DNA of 64,000 bases from Echinicola salinicaeni (GTDB lineage: Bacteria > Bacteroidota > Bacteroidia > Cytophagales > Cyclobacteriaceae), in NCBI RefSeq assembly GCF_014280965.1, contig NZ_JACODZ010000010.1:1-64000 (forward strand), in the 5' to 3' direction. The translations under genes were made by a program, and so were the position numbers. The notes under the pieces are model-generated. The model did no database searches, had not been told where the DNA came from, and was given only the letters and a program-made list of their open reading frames with translations. Below are positions 53,609 to 62,712 of the stretch, in pieces. Each line of letters begins with the position of its first letter. The stretch's first letter is position 1.

Positions 53609-54544
53609 TTAATTCATAGGCAATGATTTAATCTTAATAAGTTGTTTATCCTTAACTGAATCCTTATTTGCCAAATAGGCAATTGCTCGAATCATCTCAT
53701 GAATATCCTTATCCACAAATCGACCATTTAGTCTAAGCTGATACAATGAGTGATCGACCACCTCCAAATCAAGACCATACCAACGCTCTAGCTTCCTGAT
53801 AACTTGGTCAAAGGGTGTTTTATGGAATACCAAAACTTGTTCTTTCCACAAAGCCGACAGGGCCTTTTCCAACTTATAAGTCCCTTTTCTTTTGTCATAA
53901 ATAATGGACTGGCCTTTGGTCAACTCCTCTTGATAATTCACCCCATCTCCCCCAAATCCGACTTTTACTATGCCTTCGGTGACTGAGACCCTGTAAAAAT
54001 CTTCATCTGGATAGGCTTCCACATTAAAAGCGGTACCCACTACTCGAATTTTAAGTTCCTGACTTTCGATTAAAAATGGCTTGATGGAATCCTTGGCAAT
54101 ATCAAAATATGCTTCTCCTTCAAAAGCTATTTTTCGTTGATCCTGCTCATCAAATGGTAAATAATAAAGTTTACTTCCAGCATTAAGGGTGATGGAACTA
54201 CTATCTTCTAGTATGTGGGAGGATTGCTCCCCATAAGCCGTTTGGTAAGTGATATAATGGGAGGCTGCTTCTTGGCCATTGATCAACCAAAATCCAAATC
54301 CCAAAATAAGTACCACAGAAGCAACTAGCCCCGTCCATTTTGGCCAAGGATTAATTTGCCGGATATTGGAATTTTCCCCGTGATATTCTGATAAAATTTC
54401 ATCAAAATGACTTTCCAGCATATCATTGACAGCTGGATCATCTTCCGAAAACTGTTCCAAAAAGTGCTCAAACTCTTCCCTGCTGATCTTACCACTCAAG
54501 AACCGCTCGGTTAATTTCTTAATATCTTTTTCAGGATGCTTCAT
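53609..54544 (-). CDS. FecR-family anti-sigma factor (311 aa)
   Basis: ATG 54544 gives MKHPEKDIKKLTERFLSG, preferred over an upstream start. The layout is a cytosolic sigma-binding helix bundle (KISREEFEHFLEQF), one membrane helix (near WTGLVASVVLILGFGFWLI), the FecR domain (YQTAYGEQSSHILEDSS, then VVGTAFNVEAY) and a C-terminal DUF4974 secretin-like domain. It holds an ECF sigma factor until the STN-bearing SusC reports ligand. No sigma gene is adjacent; the nearest is at 62061. Confidence 0.92.
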   Translation of the reverse strand: MKHPEKDIKKLTERFLSGKISREEFEHFLEQFSEDDPAVNDMLESHFDEILSEYHGENSNIRQINPWPKWTGLVASVVLILGFGFWLINGQEAASHYITYQTAYGEQSSHILEDSSSITLNAGSKLYYLPFDEQDQRKIAFEGEAYFDIAKDSIKPFLIESQELKIRVVGTAFNVEAYPDEDFYRVSVTEGIVKVGFGGDGVNYQEELTKGQSIIYDKRKGTYKLEKALSALWKEQVLVFHKTPFDQVIRKLERWYGLDLEVVDHSLYQLRLNGRFVDKDIHEMIRAIAYLANKDSVKDKQLIKIKSLPMN

Positions 54545-54681
54545 AAGCACAATAATCTTCCATCTTATAAACCTCTGACTCAGAAGCAACTGCTCCTTTA
54601 TCTAAAGACTGAAAATTCCTGAAAACAGACTATCCCGTATAGGTTAACTTTTTATTAAGTGGACTTTACTCAGAAATGAAG

Positions 54682-56916
54682 TTATTCTTCCGGGGCACTG
54701 ATTACACCAAGGTAACGCCCCATCCAATAGGGCAAGAGCCAAATATCTCCTGCACTGTTTTCCGAGGTTCCATTATTTCCTCCATCCAGAGAAAAACGGT
54801 TGGCATTATGGCGACGGATTTTTAATTCATCAGGAGGCAAAACGGTTTGGGTAGCTTGTTCTCTAAAATTCGGCTCCAGCAATTCAATGTCCTTTCTGTG
54901 ACTATTGTTCATGGTCCAGTTGATCAGGTCCAAAGGATACTCTTTCAAATACCAAATGGCCTCTTGTTGACCATAATCATCTGGGGATACCATAGCAGTA
55001 AAAATATTCCAAAGACCATCCTTCTCCGGTTTTTCTGCCTCCCAATGGTCCTTGATAGCATCTGCATAATGACTTTTGAGTGTGTCATTGAAAGCATAAC
55101 GATACAAGCCCCAATAGCCCAAAAAATACATCTCATCATCTGAATGGTTCCAGGATTGCGAAAGCATCTCAGCCCATTCCCCGGCTTCCTCATCGGCATT
55201 TCCTATGCGGTCCATGGATACCATCAAATTATCAAAATAACCATGCGCTTCGATCAGTTCAAAAGCTTTTTCTCTGTAAATTTCCTTTTCTGTAAAATGA
55301 TAAGCCGTCTGCAGCATCCCGATGATATTAGAAGAATTGAGTTTTCGGTCACCTACCATAGGAGGAAAACCATTGACATATTCGGGATTCCACTTTCCCC
55401 AAAGCGTGGGCTTTCCGTCATAGTCTACCAAATAAAAATCATGGTCCACAATATGTTGCATCAGAGCATCCAATAGCTGAATAGCTTTTTTCTTTACAGG
55501 CTCATCGTCCACTATTTCCGCAATCACTCCAAAAGCAAATATATGGCCTATGGCTTCATCACTGCTGGTCGTAGCCTTCCAGTCCCATTCTGGATGTGAA
55601 GATCGTTGCCATCGCTCAGGGTCAGCGAGATGTTTTTTGTAACCTGCCCGGTTAAATGAACGAGATGGAAAACCCTCCACAGGGTTAATGGTATAAAGGC
55701 GTTCCATAGCGTCCAATGACTCTCGAATATTCTGCAATGCTTCCTCTGAATGGCTTACAGCATAACGAAAAGCCTGTCCACCCAAATACATTGAAGTCCA
55801 TAGACCATCATTATCGGAATCCTTAAGCCTGCCTGAATCCACATTTCCCTTTTCCATATTCCCTAAGCTGGAATTAAACCCGAATCGTATATGGCGATCT
55901 CGAACTTGATCCTCATAATACATGGCCTTATCATAAAGTGTCTGTCTTTTGAAAATCAACTTGGACAAGCCTTCCTCTGAGAGTATTAGCACTTCACCTG
56001 CTTCACCTCTACTGATATCGACCACTTTGTCACCCAATAACCACCGCTCTCCAAAGTAATAGTTATATGTTCCATCAGGCTTTAACATAAAAGCACCCTT
56101 CTCAGAACCAAACCAGATATTACCCTTAATATTTTCCACACAGGTGATTGCAGGACAGGGTAGTTTTTCATGGATTGATGATGGTGATTGGCTATTAAGG
56201 TCCAAAATAAGGTAACCTGTGGAAGTACCAATAATAGCTTTCCCCTTTCCCAAAGCAAAGCTGGTGAACTGGTCACCAGCTAATAGTTTTTCCACTTTAC
56301 CTGTAGCAGGCTTCACTTTATGAAAATCTTTTTCACCAAGCACATAAAAGACCTTGTTCTCTTCAGCATACCGAATCTGCATGATTTGGGAAGGTATGGA
56401 TGCCTCCCAAAGTATTTGATTTTTCTGGATCAGCTTGAGTTGATTATCTTGGGCAACCAAAAATGAAAAATCCTGTCCTCCCTCAACTAGCAGGGGCTCC
56501 CCCATTTCATGTTCCTCATATAAACTTCCGGCCCAAGCATTGGAAAGCACAGCCTGATCATCCAAATAAATAAATTGACCCTGATACAGCACTTCATCCC
56601 TCAATTGTTTATCATTCAAGGCCCAATACATTTGTGCCTTTTGGAGCTTTCCGGGATATAAAAAAGCGCCTGCATAGGGCCTGTAAATACCATCGCTAGT
56701 GAGTACTTCAATCACTCCATTCCGGTCTGCATTTACCTTAAGGGCTTTGACTTCTGACTCAAAAGCATACTTTACAGCATATTCCTGTTCAAAAGGTACA
56801 TCCCTATAGCTATTCGGCTGTTCAGGAAGTCCCTCCCCTTTGCTATTGCAAGAATAATTTAAAACCTGAATGATGATCAGGACGATTGGAATCAGCAGAT
56901 TTCGGTAAGGAATCAT
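54682..56916 (-). CDS. Lipoprotein with propeller-like N-terminus and alpha/alpha-barrel-like C-terminus (744 aa)
   Basis: A lipobox (QVLNYSC) places it in an outer membrane. Residues 40-330 contain short repeats with IWFGSEKGAFML-type text, as in beta-propeller sensor domains. Residues 340-740 are helix-rich (SMYLGGQAFRYAVS, LLDALMQHIVDH, FLGYWGLYRYAF), like (alpha/alpha)6-barrel glycosidases. It lies upstream of fecR-susC-susD on the same strand and next to the sugar kinase operon, so a carbohydrate substrate is likely. No named family is certain. Confidence 0.65.
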   Translation of the reverse strand: MIPYRNLLIPIVLIIIQVLNYSCNSKGEGLPEQPNSYRDVPFEQEYAVKYAFESEVKALKVNADRNGVIEVLTSDGIYRPYAGAFLYPGKLQKAQMYWALNDKQLRDEVLYQGQFIYLDDQAVLSNAWAGSLYEEHEMGEPLLVEGGQDFSFLVAQDNQLKLIQKNQILWEASIPSQIMQIRYAEENKVFYVLGEKDFHKVKPATGKVEKLLAGDQFTSFALGKGKAIIGTSTGYLILDLNSQSPSSIHEKLPCPAITCVENIKGNIWFGSEKGAFMLKPDGTYNYYFGERWLLGDKVVDISRGEAGEVLILSEEGLSKLIFKRQTLYDKAMYYEDQVRDRHIRFGFNSSLGNMEKGNVDSGRLKDSDNDGLWTSMYLGGQAFRYAVSHSEEALQNIRESLDAMERLYTINPVEGFPSRSFNRAGYKKHLADPERWQRSSHPEWDWKATTSSDEAIGHIFAFGVIAEIVDDEPVKKKAIQLLDALMQHIVDHDFYLVDYDGKPTLWGKWNPEYVNGFPPMVGDRKLNSSNIIGMLQTAYHFTEKEIYREKAFELIEAHGYFDNLMVSMDRIGNADEEAGEWAEMLSQSWNHSDDEMYFLGYWGLYRYAFNDTLKSHYADAIKDHWEAEKPEKDGLWNIFTAMVSPDDYGQQEAIWYLKEYPLDLINWTMNNSHRKDIELLEPNFREQATQTVLPPDELKIRRHNANRFSLDGGNNGTSENSAGDIWLLPYWMGRYLGVISAPEE

Positions 56917-57169
56917 ATGGTCATTGGTTATGTAATTTCTTCGTTTCTTTTGTTGAAATACCCACTGACTGTCCTTATAGGCTATTCAAATCAGAGAAAA
57001 ACCATCAAATCAATGAAAAAAGTATTAGAATCAAGCATTTTATACTTTATGGACTTCTTCCCAGAAGACAAACGACAGGAATATATAATGTGTAATTTTT
57101 TTATATCCCTCAATAGCCTATTTTTCTCAATTAGAGTTTTTATATAAATTCCATTTTTAATTTTTGAAT

Positions 57170-57997
57170 ATGAAAATAGGTGTTGATTTAGGAGGTACCA
57201 AAATCCAAATTGGACTGGAAGAAAATGGTAAAATCATAGGACAACAAAAGATCCTGCTTTCGGAAAAAGACTCTTTGGATGCTACTCTCGAACAAATCAC
57301 AGCGGCCATAAGGCCCTTTTTACGCCCTGAGGTAGAGGGGATAGGAATTGGGGTACCTTCTGTAGTCGATACTGAAAAAGGAATAGTCTATAACGTGACC
57401 AATATTCCCTCTTGGAAAAAAGTCCCCCTTAAAGAATTTCTGGAAAATGAATTTAACCTAGAAGTCAAAGTCAATAACGATGTCAATTGCTTTATACTAG
57501 GGGAGCACCGATATGGACTGGCTCAACCCTACAAGACTGTTGTAGGTATTTCAATTGGTACAGGACTAGGTTCTGGATTAATTCTGGACAACAAACTCTT
57601 TATAGGCCATAACTGTGGGGCAGGTGAAATTGGTCTATTATCCTACCTAGACCAAAACATAGAATATTACGCCAGTGGAAATTTCTTCAGTGTTACTTAT
57701 GGCATTTCTGCATTAGAGGCATACCGGTCAGCCTGTAAAGGGGACTTAGAAGCACTGGATCAATGGAGAAAATTTGGACGCCATTTTGGTAAAGCTGTGC
57801 TGGCTGTACTTTATGCTTATGATCCCGAGGCCATCGTCATAGGAGGATCAATTTCCAAAGCTTATTCCTTCTTCCAATCCGGAATGGAAGAAAGTCTATT
57901 GGAATTTATCTACCCAGAGTCATTTAAACGGCTCAAAATATTAATTTCAGAAAACGATCATATTCCTGTGTTGGGAGCTGCAGCTTTAATCAATTAA
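57170..57997 (+). CDS. ROK-family sugar kinase (275 aa)
   Basis: ATG 57170 starts MKIGVDLGGTKIQIGLEENG with the phosphate-1 motif; an ATG two codons earlier is equally possible. GIGVPSVVD, NNDVNCFILGEHRYG, GISIGTGLGSGLILD and CGAGEIG follow. The ROK cysteine cluster is largely reduced. ROK kinases phosphorylate glucose, N-acetylglucosamine, N-acetylmannosamine or similar sugars at C6. The MFS transporter gene begins 16 bases later, so uptake and phosphorylation are coupled. Confidence 0.88.
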   Translation: MKIGVDLGGTKIQIGLEENGKIIGQQKILLSEKDSLDATLEQITAAIRPFLRPEVEGIGIGVPSVVDTEKGIVYNVTNIPSWKKVPLKEFLENEFNLEVKVNNDVNCFILGEHRYGLAQPYKTVVGISIGTGLGSGLILDNKLFIGHNCGAGEIGLLSYLDQNIEYYASGNFFSVTYGISALEAYRSACKGDLEALDQWRKFGRHFGKAVLAVLYAYDPEAIVIGGSISKAYSFFQSGMEESLLEFIYPESFKRLKILISENDHIPVLGAAALIN

Positions 57998-58013
57998 AAA
58001 TCACCTCATACCT

Positions 58014-59273
58014 ATGAAAAAGAAATACTTTATTGTTCTGTTGATCCTGTTAATTTTCTTTGTCATTTCTTTTTTGACCAATATACTGGGGCCCATCATT
58101 CCAGATATCATTGATAGCTTTGAGCTTAGCTTGGGACTTGCTGGTTTCCTGCCCTTCTCCTTTTTTGTCGCTTATGGTGTAATGTCCATTCCATCGGGAC
58201 TTTTGGTGGAAAAATACCATGAAAAAAAAGTGTTGTTATTGGCCTTCTCCATGGCCTTTTTTGGCGCATTGCTTTTTGCCATTTTGCCAAGCTTCGTAGT
58301 GGCCTTACTTTCCCTCTTTATTATAGGGGTGGGCATGGCCATGTTGCAGGTAGTCATCAACCCCTTATTAAGAACTGCGGGCGGTGAGGAGCATTTTGCT
58401 TTCAATTCTGTATTAGGTCAATTAGCCTTTGGAGCCGCTTCATTCCTTAGCCCCAATTTATACAGTTTTTTAGTCCAAAACATCCATCATGAAAATGCCT
58501 CTGCCCTCACCAATTTACTGAGTCCATTGGTTCCTGAAAGTCTCAAATGGGTTTCTCTCTACTGGGTATTTGCAGCTATAGCTCTTTTGATGATCCTGAT
58601 TATTCTTTTCGTTCGTTTCCCCAAAGTAAAATTAAAAGCCGATGAAAAAATGAATATCAAAGAGGCTTTTAATGACTTGATTAGCAACCAATCCGTATGG
58701 CTCTATTTTCTGGGTGTTTTTTGCTATGTAGGCACTGAACAGGGCATTGCCAATTGGATTTCAAAGTTTCTACAAACTTACCACCAACTTGATCCAGCAG
58801 TGGAAGGCGCCCGAACCATATCCTATTTTTGGGGATTGCTTACTATTGGTTGTTTGCTTGGGTTAGTACTATTAAAAATTGTCAACAGCAAAAAAGTATT
58901 GGTTTACTTTACTTCCGGGGCCATACTTTGCCTGCTGATCGCATTGTTTGGGACCACACAAATGGCGCTGATTGCTTTTCCTTTAACAGGATTCTTTGCC
59001 TCCGTAATGTGGTCCATCATCTTCTCCCTGGCCCTTAATTCTGTACCAAAGCACCATGGCACCTTTTCAGGTATCCTTTGCTCTGGAATCATTGGAGGCG
59101 CCATCGTTCCTTTAATTATCGGAGGAATCGCAGAACTGATTGGCTTACAGTTGGCCATGCTGTTTTTATTAATAACTTTAGGTTATGTTTTAAGTATCGG
59201 CATCTGGGCCAGACCATTGGTCAACAATGCCACCATTACTAAAATCAAGGACCTTTTTCAAACCGCCACCTAG
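58014..59273 (+). CDS. MFS sugar transporter, FucP/GluP-like (419 aa)
   Basis: This membrane protein has about twelve helices. The first half shows ILGPIIPDIIDSF and YGVMSIPSGLLVEKYHEKKVLL (the MFS loop 2-3 region); the centre has a cytosolic loop near residues 195-220. MLQVVINPLLRTAGG recalls the FucP/GluP proton-sugar symporters. It should bring a monosaccharide through the inner membrane for the ROK kinase. The XylR-like gene starts two bases after its stop. Confidence 0.88.
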   Translation: MKKKYFIVLLILLIFFVISFLTNILGPIIPDIIDSFELSLGLAGFLPFSFFVAYGVMSIPSGLLVEKYHEKKVLLLAFSMAFFGALLFAILPSFVVALLSLFIIGVGMAMLQVVINPLLRTAGGEEHFAFNSVLGQLAFGAASFLSPNLYSFLVQNIHHENASALTNLLSPLVPESLKWVSLYWVFAAIALLMILIILFVRFPKVKLKADEKMNIKEAFNDLISNQSVWLYFLGVFCYVGTEQGIANWISKFLQTYHQLDPAVEGARTISYFWGLLTIGCLLGLVLLKIVNSKKVLVYFTSGAILCLLIALFGTTQMALIAFPLTGFFASVMWSIIFSLALNSVPKHHGTFSGILCSGIIGGAIVPLIIGGIAELIGLQLAMLFLLITLGYVLSIGIWARPLVNNATITKIKDLFQTAT

Positions 59274-59275
59274 CC

Positions 59276-60439
59276 ATGCATAAGGTAATTTTGTTATTGG
59301 ACTTTGCAGAAGAATACAGTAAAAGTCTTCTTAAGGGGATATCAAAGTATAGTGCAGAACATGGCCCATGGACTTTTTGCAGGATGCCTCTGTATTATCG
59401 GGAAACGGTAGGGATCCAGGGCATTTTAGCTTGGGCAAAGGATTGGGGAGCTGATGGAATCATCGGCCAGTTTTATAATGACATGGACTTGGATGTGATC
59501 CTTGATTCAGGCATTCCTATTATCGCCCAGGATTTTAAGGAACGATTCGAAGTACTTCCTAATATCACTGGAGATTACCATAAAATGGGTGCACTCGGAG
59601 CAGCTTATTTTCTAAAGAAAGGCTTCAAACATTTTGCCTTCTATGGCTTTAATAATATCGTTTGGTCAAGAGAAAGAGCCGAAGGTTTTGAGCAGCAAAT
59701 CAATGAGCATGGCCATAAAGTACACTACTTCGAACACCGAAAAGCACGGAGCACAGACATCTGGCATTTTAAAAGTAATTCTCTGATCAATTGGTTACAA
59801 AAACTACCCAAACCTATTGCTCTGATGACTTGTGACGACAATCAAGCCCTACATATTACTGAGGCCTGTCGTCAAAACAAAATCCGTATTCCTGAAGAAA
59901 TTGCCGTGTTAGGAGTCGATAACGATGTCATGCTTTGCGAACTTTCTGATCCTCCTTTGTCCAGCATTGCTATGGACATAGAAAAGGGAGGGTATGAAGC
60001 TGCCAAATTATTAGAACATATGATCAACAATGGCAATACAGCCCATTATGATATCATCATCGAAGCTACCCAAATCATCACCAGACAATCTACCGATATC
60101 TATGCTACCAATGATGAACACATCGCTTCAAGCCTGAGATACATTCACCAGCATATAGAATCCAATCTTCAGGTAGATGATGTGGTTAAAGAGGTTCCTC
60201 TCTCCCGGCGGTCCTTGGAAAAGCGATTCTTGCAGATTACCGGCTATCCCATTTACAAATACATTTCCAATCTCCGAATTGAAAAGTTCACCCAAAAGCT
60301 ACTGGAAACCGATATGACAGTATTCGAAATCGCCATGGATATGGGATTAAATGACAGTAAAAATATTGCCAGACAGTTTAGGCAAATAAAGGGCTGCAAT
60401 CCCATCGCCTATCGCAAGAAATATCTTGCGGGTAAATAA
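59276..60439 (+). CDS. XylR-like AraC-family regulator with LacI-type sensor domain (387 aa)
   Basis: Residues 1-265 form a periplasmic-binding-protein-like sensor (LLLDFAEEYSKSLLKGISKY, LMTCDDNQALHITEACR, EEIAVLGVDNDVM). The C-terminus is an AraC double helix-turn-helix (DDVVKEVPLSRRSLEKRFLQ, then FEIAMDMGLNDSKNIARQF). E. coli XylR has the same layout. It probably binds the sugar handled by the ROK kinase and MFS transporter and switches this three-gene operon. Confidence 0.9.
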   Translation: MHKVILLLDFAEEYSKSLLKGISKYSAEHGPWTFCRMPLYYRETVGIQGILAWAKDWGADGIIGQFYNDMDLDVILDSGIPIIAQDFKERFEVLPNITGDYHKMGALGAAYFLKKGFKHFAFYGFNNIVWSRERAEGFEQQINEHGHKVHYFEHRKARSTDIWHFKSNSLINWLQKLPKPIALMTCDDNQALHITEACRQNKIRIPEEIAVLGVDNDVMLCELSDPPLSSIAMDIEKGGYEAAKLLEHMINNGNTAHYDIIIEATQIITRQSTDIYATNDEHIASSLRYIHQHIESNLQVDDVVKEVPLSRRSLEKRFLQITGYPIYKYISNLRIEKFTQKLLETDMTVFEIAMDMGLNDSKNIARQFRQIKGCNPIAYRKKYLAGK

Positions 60440-60451
60440 CACAGTACCATT

Positions 60452-60640
60452 TCAACCATCATTTTGGGGCTTTCCGTGGAATTCATTCAATACTTTTTCA
60501 AAATAAGCCCTCAAGTAAATTTCTTGTGTTTGGCAAAAGCCCTTATCCTCCATAGCGTCAAGCATTTCCTCCATCTCCTCTCTGCTGATTTTATTTTCTA
60601 TTAACTTCTGCAATAATCGATATGAGCGTCCATTCTCCAT
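60452..60640 (-). CDS. Orphan FecR-type N-terminal (sigma-binding) domain protein (62 aa)
   Basis: The sequence LLQKLIENKISREEMEEMLD, then YFEKVLNEFHG, follows the first 60 residues of the FecR at 53609-54544 (KISREEFEHFLEQF, then HFDEILSEYHG) almost position by position. No membrane helix or FecR domain follows. It is thus a soluble anti-sigma-type domain on its own, or a truncated gene. It lies 13 bases from the convergent XylR-like stop and 1.4 kb from an ECF sigma gene. Confidence 0.6.
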   Translation of the reverse strand: MENGRSYRLLQKLIENKISREEMEEMLDAMEDKGFCQTQEIYLRAYFEKVLNEFHGKPQNDG

Positions 60641-60709
60641 ACTAAATCAAATGCGCACATTCAAAACATGCCGTACTTCCAAGGATTAATAAACAGCATA
60701 AATAATTGA

Positions 60710-61810
60710 TCAAAGCTTAATAAATATTCTTTTTTGGTAAAGGATATAGGCTGGTATAAAATTAATTCCGACAAAAAAGACCGCGAAGATCATACTGGCT
60801 AACTCAGGTATTATTCCCAAATTTATAGCTGTAGCCATAAATTGTTCACTTATGCTTTCTTGACCTATGATGGGCCACTCATAAAACAGTAAGGACAACA
60901 CATCGGCCAGTACATAAACAGCTATCGCATTGGACCCAAAAATAATCCAAGGCTTAGTGCCCTTTAAATTGCCTTTGACATCAACCCAAAAATAAAAAGC
61001 ACCTAAAAAACTGAAAGCAACACCCGCTGTCACCAATACAAAAGAACTTGTCCACAGATTTTTGTTCAAAGGGAAAAACAAGGACCAAAGCAAGCCTAAA
61101 ACAGTTAGAACCAGACCTACAAACATCAAATTATTAGCTTTTTTCACTCCTTCTGATGCTGACAACAACAACTTCCCTGCGAGCATACCTAAGATTCCCG
61201 TCGCGATTGCAGGTAGTGTGCTGTAGATCCCTTCTGGATCCCAAGTGCCATTCCACATTTTACCAAGAAGAAGCAATTGATCGATCCATGCGGCCAAGTT
61301 TTTTCCCGGTTCCAACATCACTTCCCCAGTACTTGGATTAGGAATCAAGGTCATGCTCAACCAATATCCAATTAAAATCAAGCCCACTGAATAAACTTGC
61401 TTCTTCCACCCAATATTAAGGAAAATCAAGGTACATACGACAAAAACAATGGCAATGCGCTGCAGTACCCCCGCTATACGAACATCAGTAAAATCAAATT
61501 GAGGAATCAATCCCAAAACAACGCCCAAAGCGAATATTTTAAGGCCCCTGATAAACAGTTTTTTATAAAGATCACTTTTTGATCCTCCTCGATTTAATCT
61601 TTTGGAATAGGCTAAAGATATAGATACGCCAACAATAAATAGGAAAAATGGAAAGATAAAATCCGTTGGGGTGATCCCATTCCAATGGGCATGTAATAAG
61701 GGTGGAAAAACGTGATCCCAACTGCCTGGATAATTCACTAAAATCATTGCGGCTATGGTAGCCCCCCTCATCGCATCTAGAGAGATCAATCGCTTACTGT
61801 TTCCTTTCAT
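60710..61810 (-). CDS. NagX/HGSNAT-like heparan-alpha-glucosaminide acyltransferase (366 aa)
   Basis: The start, KRLISLDAMRGATIAAMILVNYPGSW, then HAHWNGITPTDFIFPFFLFIVG, is the signature of DUF5009/HGSNAT relatives. About ten membrane helices follow. The human enzyme acetylates terminal glucosamine across the lysosomal membrane; bacterial members sit in amino-sugar loci and are sometimes named nagX. It fits an N-acetyl or amino-sugar theme with the ROK kinase. The conserved His of the family (in HAHWNG) is present. Confidence 0.88.
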   Translation of the reverse strand: MKGNSKRLISLDAMRGATIAAMILVNYPGSWDHVFPPLLHAHWNGITPTDFIFPFFLFIVGVSISLAYSKRLNRGGSKSDLYKKLFIRGLKIFALGVVLGLIPQFDFTDVRIAGVLQRIAIVFVVCTLIFLNIGWKKQVYSVGLILIGYWLSMTLIPNPSTGEVMLEPGKNLAAWIDQLLLLGKMWNGTWDPEGIYSTLPAIATGILGMLAGKLLLSASEGVKKANNLMFVGLVLTVLGLLWSLFFPLNKNLWTSSFVLVTAGVAFSFLGAFYFWVDVKGNLKGTKPWIIFGSNAIAVYVLADVLSLLFYEWPIIGQESISEQFMATAINLGIIPELASMIFAVFFVGINFIPAYILYQKRIFIKL

Positions 61811-62060
61811 CCTTTGTTTTTTCTTTTAGATAACACTATTTAATACTAAGAGAAAAGAGTTTAGGCTACTGTTTCACCCATCCAAAAGTGGAAATTTCAT
61901 AACATTTTTAATCCGATAATTAACAAAAATTTAACCCACTTTAAATCAAGCAGTAACATATTGAAAGAATTCGCAAAATGAGGGTTTTAATACGTGTTTT
62001 ACGAACAATTTATTATTTGAATAAGGGATATTTATTCCATGGAAACAAAATTATTTGACC

Positions 62061-62603
62061 ATGGACCAACCTAACAAACAAACTTTAGCATTATTTATAC
62101 AAGGTGATCCTTCTGCCACGGACACTATTTACCGATACTATAGGATCCCTATTATCCGGTTTGCCAAGTCGATCTTAAAAGACGAATTCGAGGCTGAAAA
62201 CATCTTTCATGAAGTCTTCACCAAAATGATTTCACGAAGAGAAAAAATCAATCCGGACATGAATTTCAGCTCCTATATTTTTACTGCAGTAAAAAATGAG
62301 ATTTTTGATTATTTCAAAAACGTAAAAAAGAGCCATCAACTTAAAGAGCAATTCTGGACCAATATTCAAATGACCTCAGTAGAGGAAAAAGTAGAAAAGG
62401 AAGTACAGTTGGACAGATTGGAAGAATTGATCGGGCAGCTTTCCCCCAAGAGGAAGTTGGTTTTGGAAATGAATATCTTCGAAAAAAAATCCTATCAGGA
62501 AATTGCCAATGAACTGGCCATATCCATCAACACTGTCAAAAATCAGTTGATCAAGGCCAAAGCTCTCATTCGACAGGAAATGGATAATGTACTTTCAAAG
62601 TAA
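62061..62603 (+). CDS. ECF-type RNA polymerase sigma factor (180 aa)
   Basis: ATG 62061 (MDQPNKQTLALFIQGD) is preferred over a TTG two codons upstream. Sigma-70 region 2 (YRYYRIPIIRFAKSIL, then FHEVFTKM, then FSSYIFTAVKNEIFDYF) and region 4 (LSPKRKLVLEMNIFEKKSYQEIANELAIS) are complete. It is a FecI-like Bacteroidota ECF sigma. No full anti-sigma gene adjoins it; the FecR at 53609 and the orphan domain at 60452 are candidate partners. Confidence 0.92.
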   Translation: MDQPNKQTLALFIQGDPSATDTIYRYYRIPIIRFAKSILKDEFEAENIFHEVFTKMISRREKINPDMNFSSYIFTAVKNEIFDYFKNVKKSHQLKEQFWTNIQMTSVEEKVEKEVQLDRLEELIGQLSPKRKLVLEMNIFEKKSYQEIANELAISINTVKNQLIKAKALIRQEMDNVLSK

Positions 62604-62712
62604 AAGATATTTCCCTCAACTTAGCTTATGGGGAAGAATGCATATAGATCCGTTTTTTAGCTTGCAAAGCATAACCCAAAATGCCGCACTATTTATTTCA
62701 TAAAAATACAGC

